Source: Litoreibacter sp.
Lineage (GTDB): Bacteria; Pseudomonadota; Alphaproteobacteria; Rhodobacterales; Rhodobacteraceae
DNA: 6,488 nucleotides
Assembly (NCBI GenBank): GCA_013042765.1
Contig: JABDPP010000196.1
Span: 1-6,488 of the forward strand
Reading direction: 5' to 3'
Shown: positions 6,233 to 6,488 of the stretch, one piece after another
Layout: every line of letters begins with the position of its first letter
Numbering within the stretch: the first letter of the stretch is position 1
The notes under the pieces: model-generated
Seen by the model: the letters and a program-made list of their open reading frames with translations, nothing else
Told to the model about the DNA's origin: nothing
The model's database searches: none
Translations under genes and position numbers: made by a program

Positions 6233-6488
6233 ATGGCGGACGGAAACATGGATCTGGGCATGAAACCAACCGAAGAGATTGATGTCGGCGAAGTCTTCGG
6301 CTTCGAGAGCAACATGAAAGTTAAAGCCTTTGCTGAACGCAGCGACCGGGTTCCAGATATCGATTCGACCTACAAGTTTGACCGTGACACGACCCTCGCG
6401 ATCCTTGCAGGTTTCTCCCACAACCGCCGCGTTATGATCCAAGGCTACCATGGCACCGGTAAATCGACCCATATCGAACAGGTCGCCA
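6233..6488 (+). CDS. cobS: Cobaltochelatase subunit CobS (partial, N-terminus)
   Basis: Only the first 85 residues are in the window; the gene runs off the right edge. CobS is the AAA+ subunit of the ATP-dependent CobN-CobS-CobT cobaltochelatase, which inserts cobalt into hydrogenobyrinic acid a,c-diamide in the aerobic cobalamin pathway. The CobS-specific leader (EIDVGEVFGFES, 15-26; VPDIDSTYKFDRDTTLAILAG region, 40-60) is followed by the Walker A P-loop GYHGTGKST (71-79) and then HIEQVA, as in characterised CobS. The ATG at 6233 follows AGGA (6222-6225) by seven bases; an ATG at 6248 (M6) is an alternative without such a site. Its neighbour upstream is the J-domain gene, 114 bases away, on the same strand. 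cobT is expected downstream but is not visible. Confidence 0.95.
   Translation, partial: MADGNMDLGMKPTEEIDVGEVFGFESNMKVKAFAERSDRVPDIDSTYKFDRDTTLAILAGFSHNRRVMIQGYHGTGKSTHIEQVA

Overview
The window looks like ordinary chromosomal DNA of an alphaproteobacterium, most likely Rhodobacterales (Roseobacter/Rhodobacter group). The grounds are the GC-rich coding style, a GatB that reads as typical of that order, a CobS of the aerobic (CobN-CobS-CobT) cobaltochelatase, and the bolA / J-domain protein / cobS neighbourhood familiar from alphaproteobacteria. Family names come from recalled motifs and protein similarity; no database search was run. I see no insertion sequence, phage gene, CRISPR array, rRNA or genuine tRNA.

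Layout. (1) 44-793 (+): a YgfF-like short-chain dehydrogenase/reductase. (2) 794-930: an intergenic stretch with an unusual phased TTGCC array and inverted repeat, followed by (3) 931-2229 (+): a 432-residue soluble, helix-rich protein of unknown function. (4) 2240-2872 (-): an exported protein with a lytic-transglycosylase (SLT) domain, convergent with gene 3. (5) 2873-3070: a divergent intergenic region holding a GC-clamped stem in the gatB leader. (6) 3071-4582 (+): gatB, subunit B of the Asp/Glu-tRNA amidotransferase. (7) 4713-5066 (+): a DUF4177-type small protein, convergent with (8) 5089-5355 (-): a BolA-family protein. (9) 5356-5479: the bolA / J-protein divergent promoter region. (10) 5480-6118 (+): a J-domain co-chaperone with an N-terminal Cys/His cluster. 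(11) 6233 to the window edge (+): the N-terminal 85 residues of CobS, including its Walker A motif.

The window is a patchwork of single-gene units rather than one operon: convergent pairs 3/4 and 7/8, divergent pairs 4/6 and 8/10. The only functional grouping suggested is at the right edge, where an Fe-S/redox-linked BolA, a J-domain co-chaperone and the AAA+ motor of the cobaltochelatase lie together. No clearly novel system is evident. The best second-look items are the phased repeats upstream of the unknown protein, that protein itself, the gatB leader stem, and the Cys/His cluster of the J protein.
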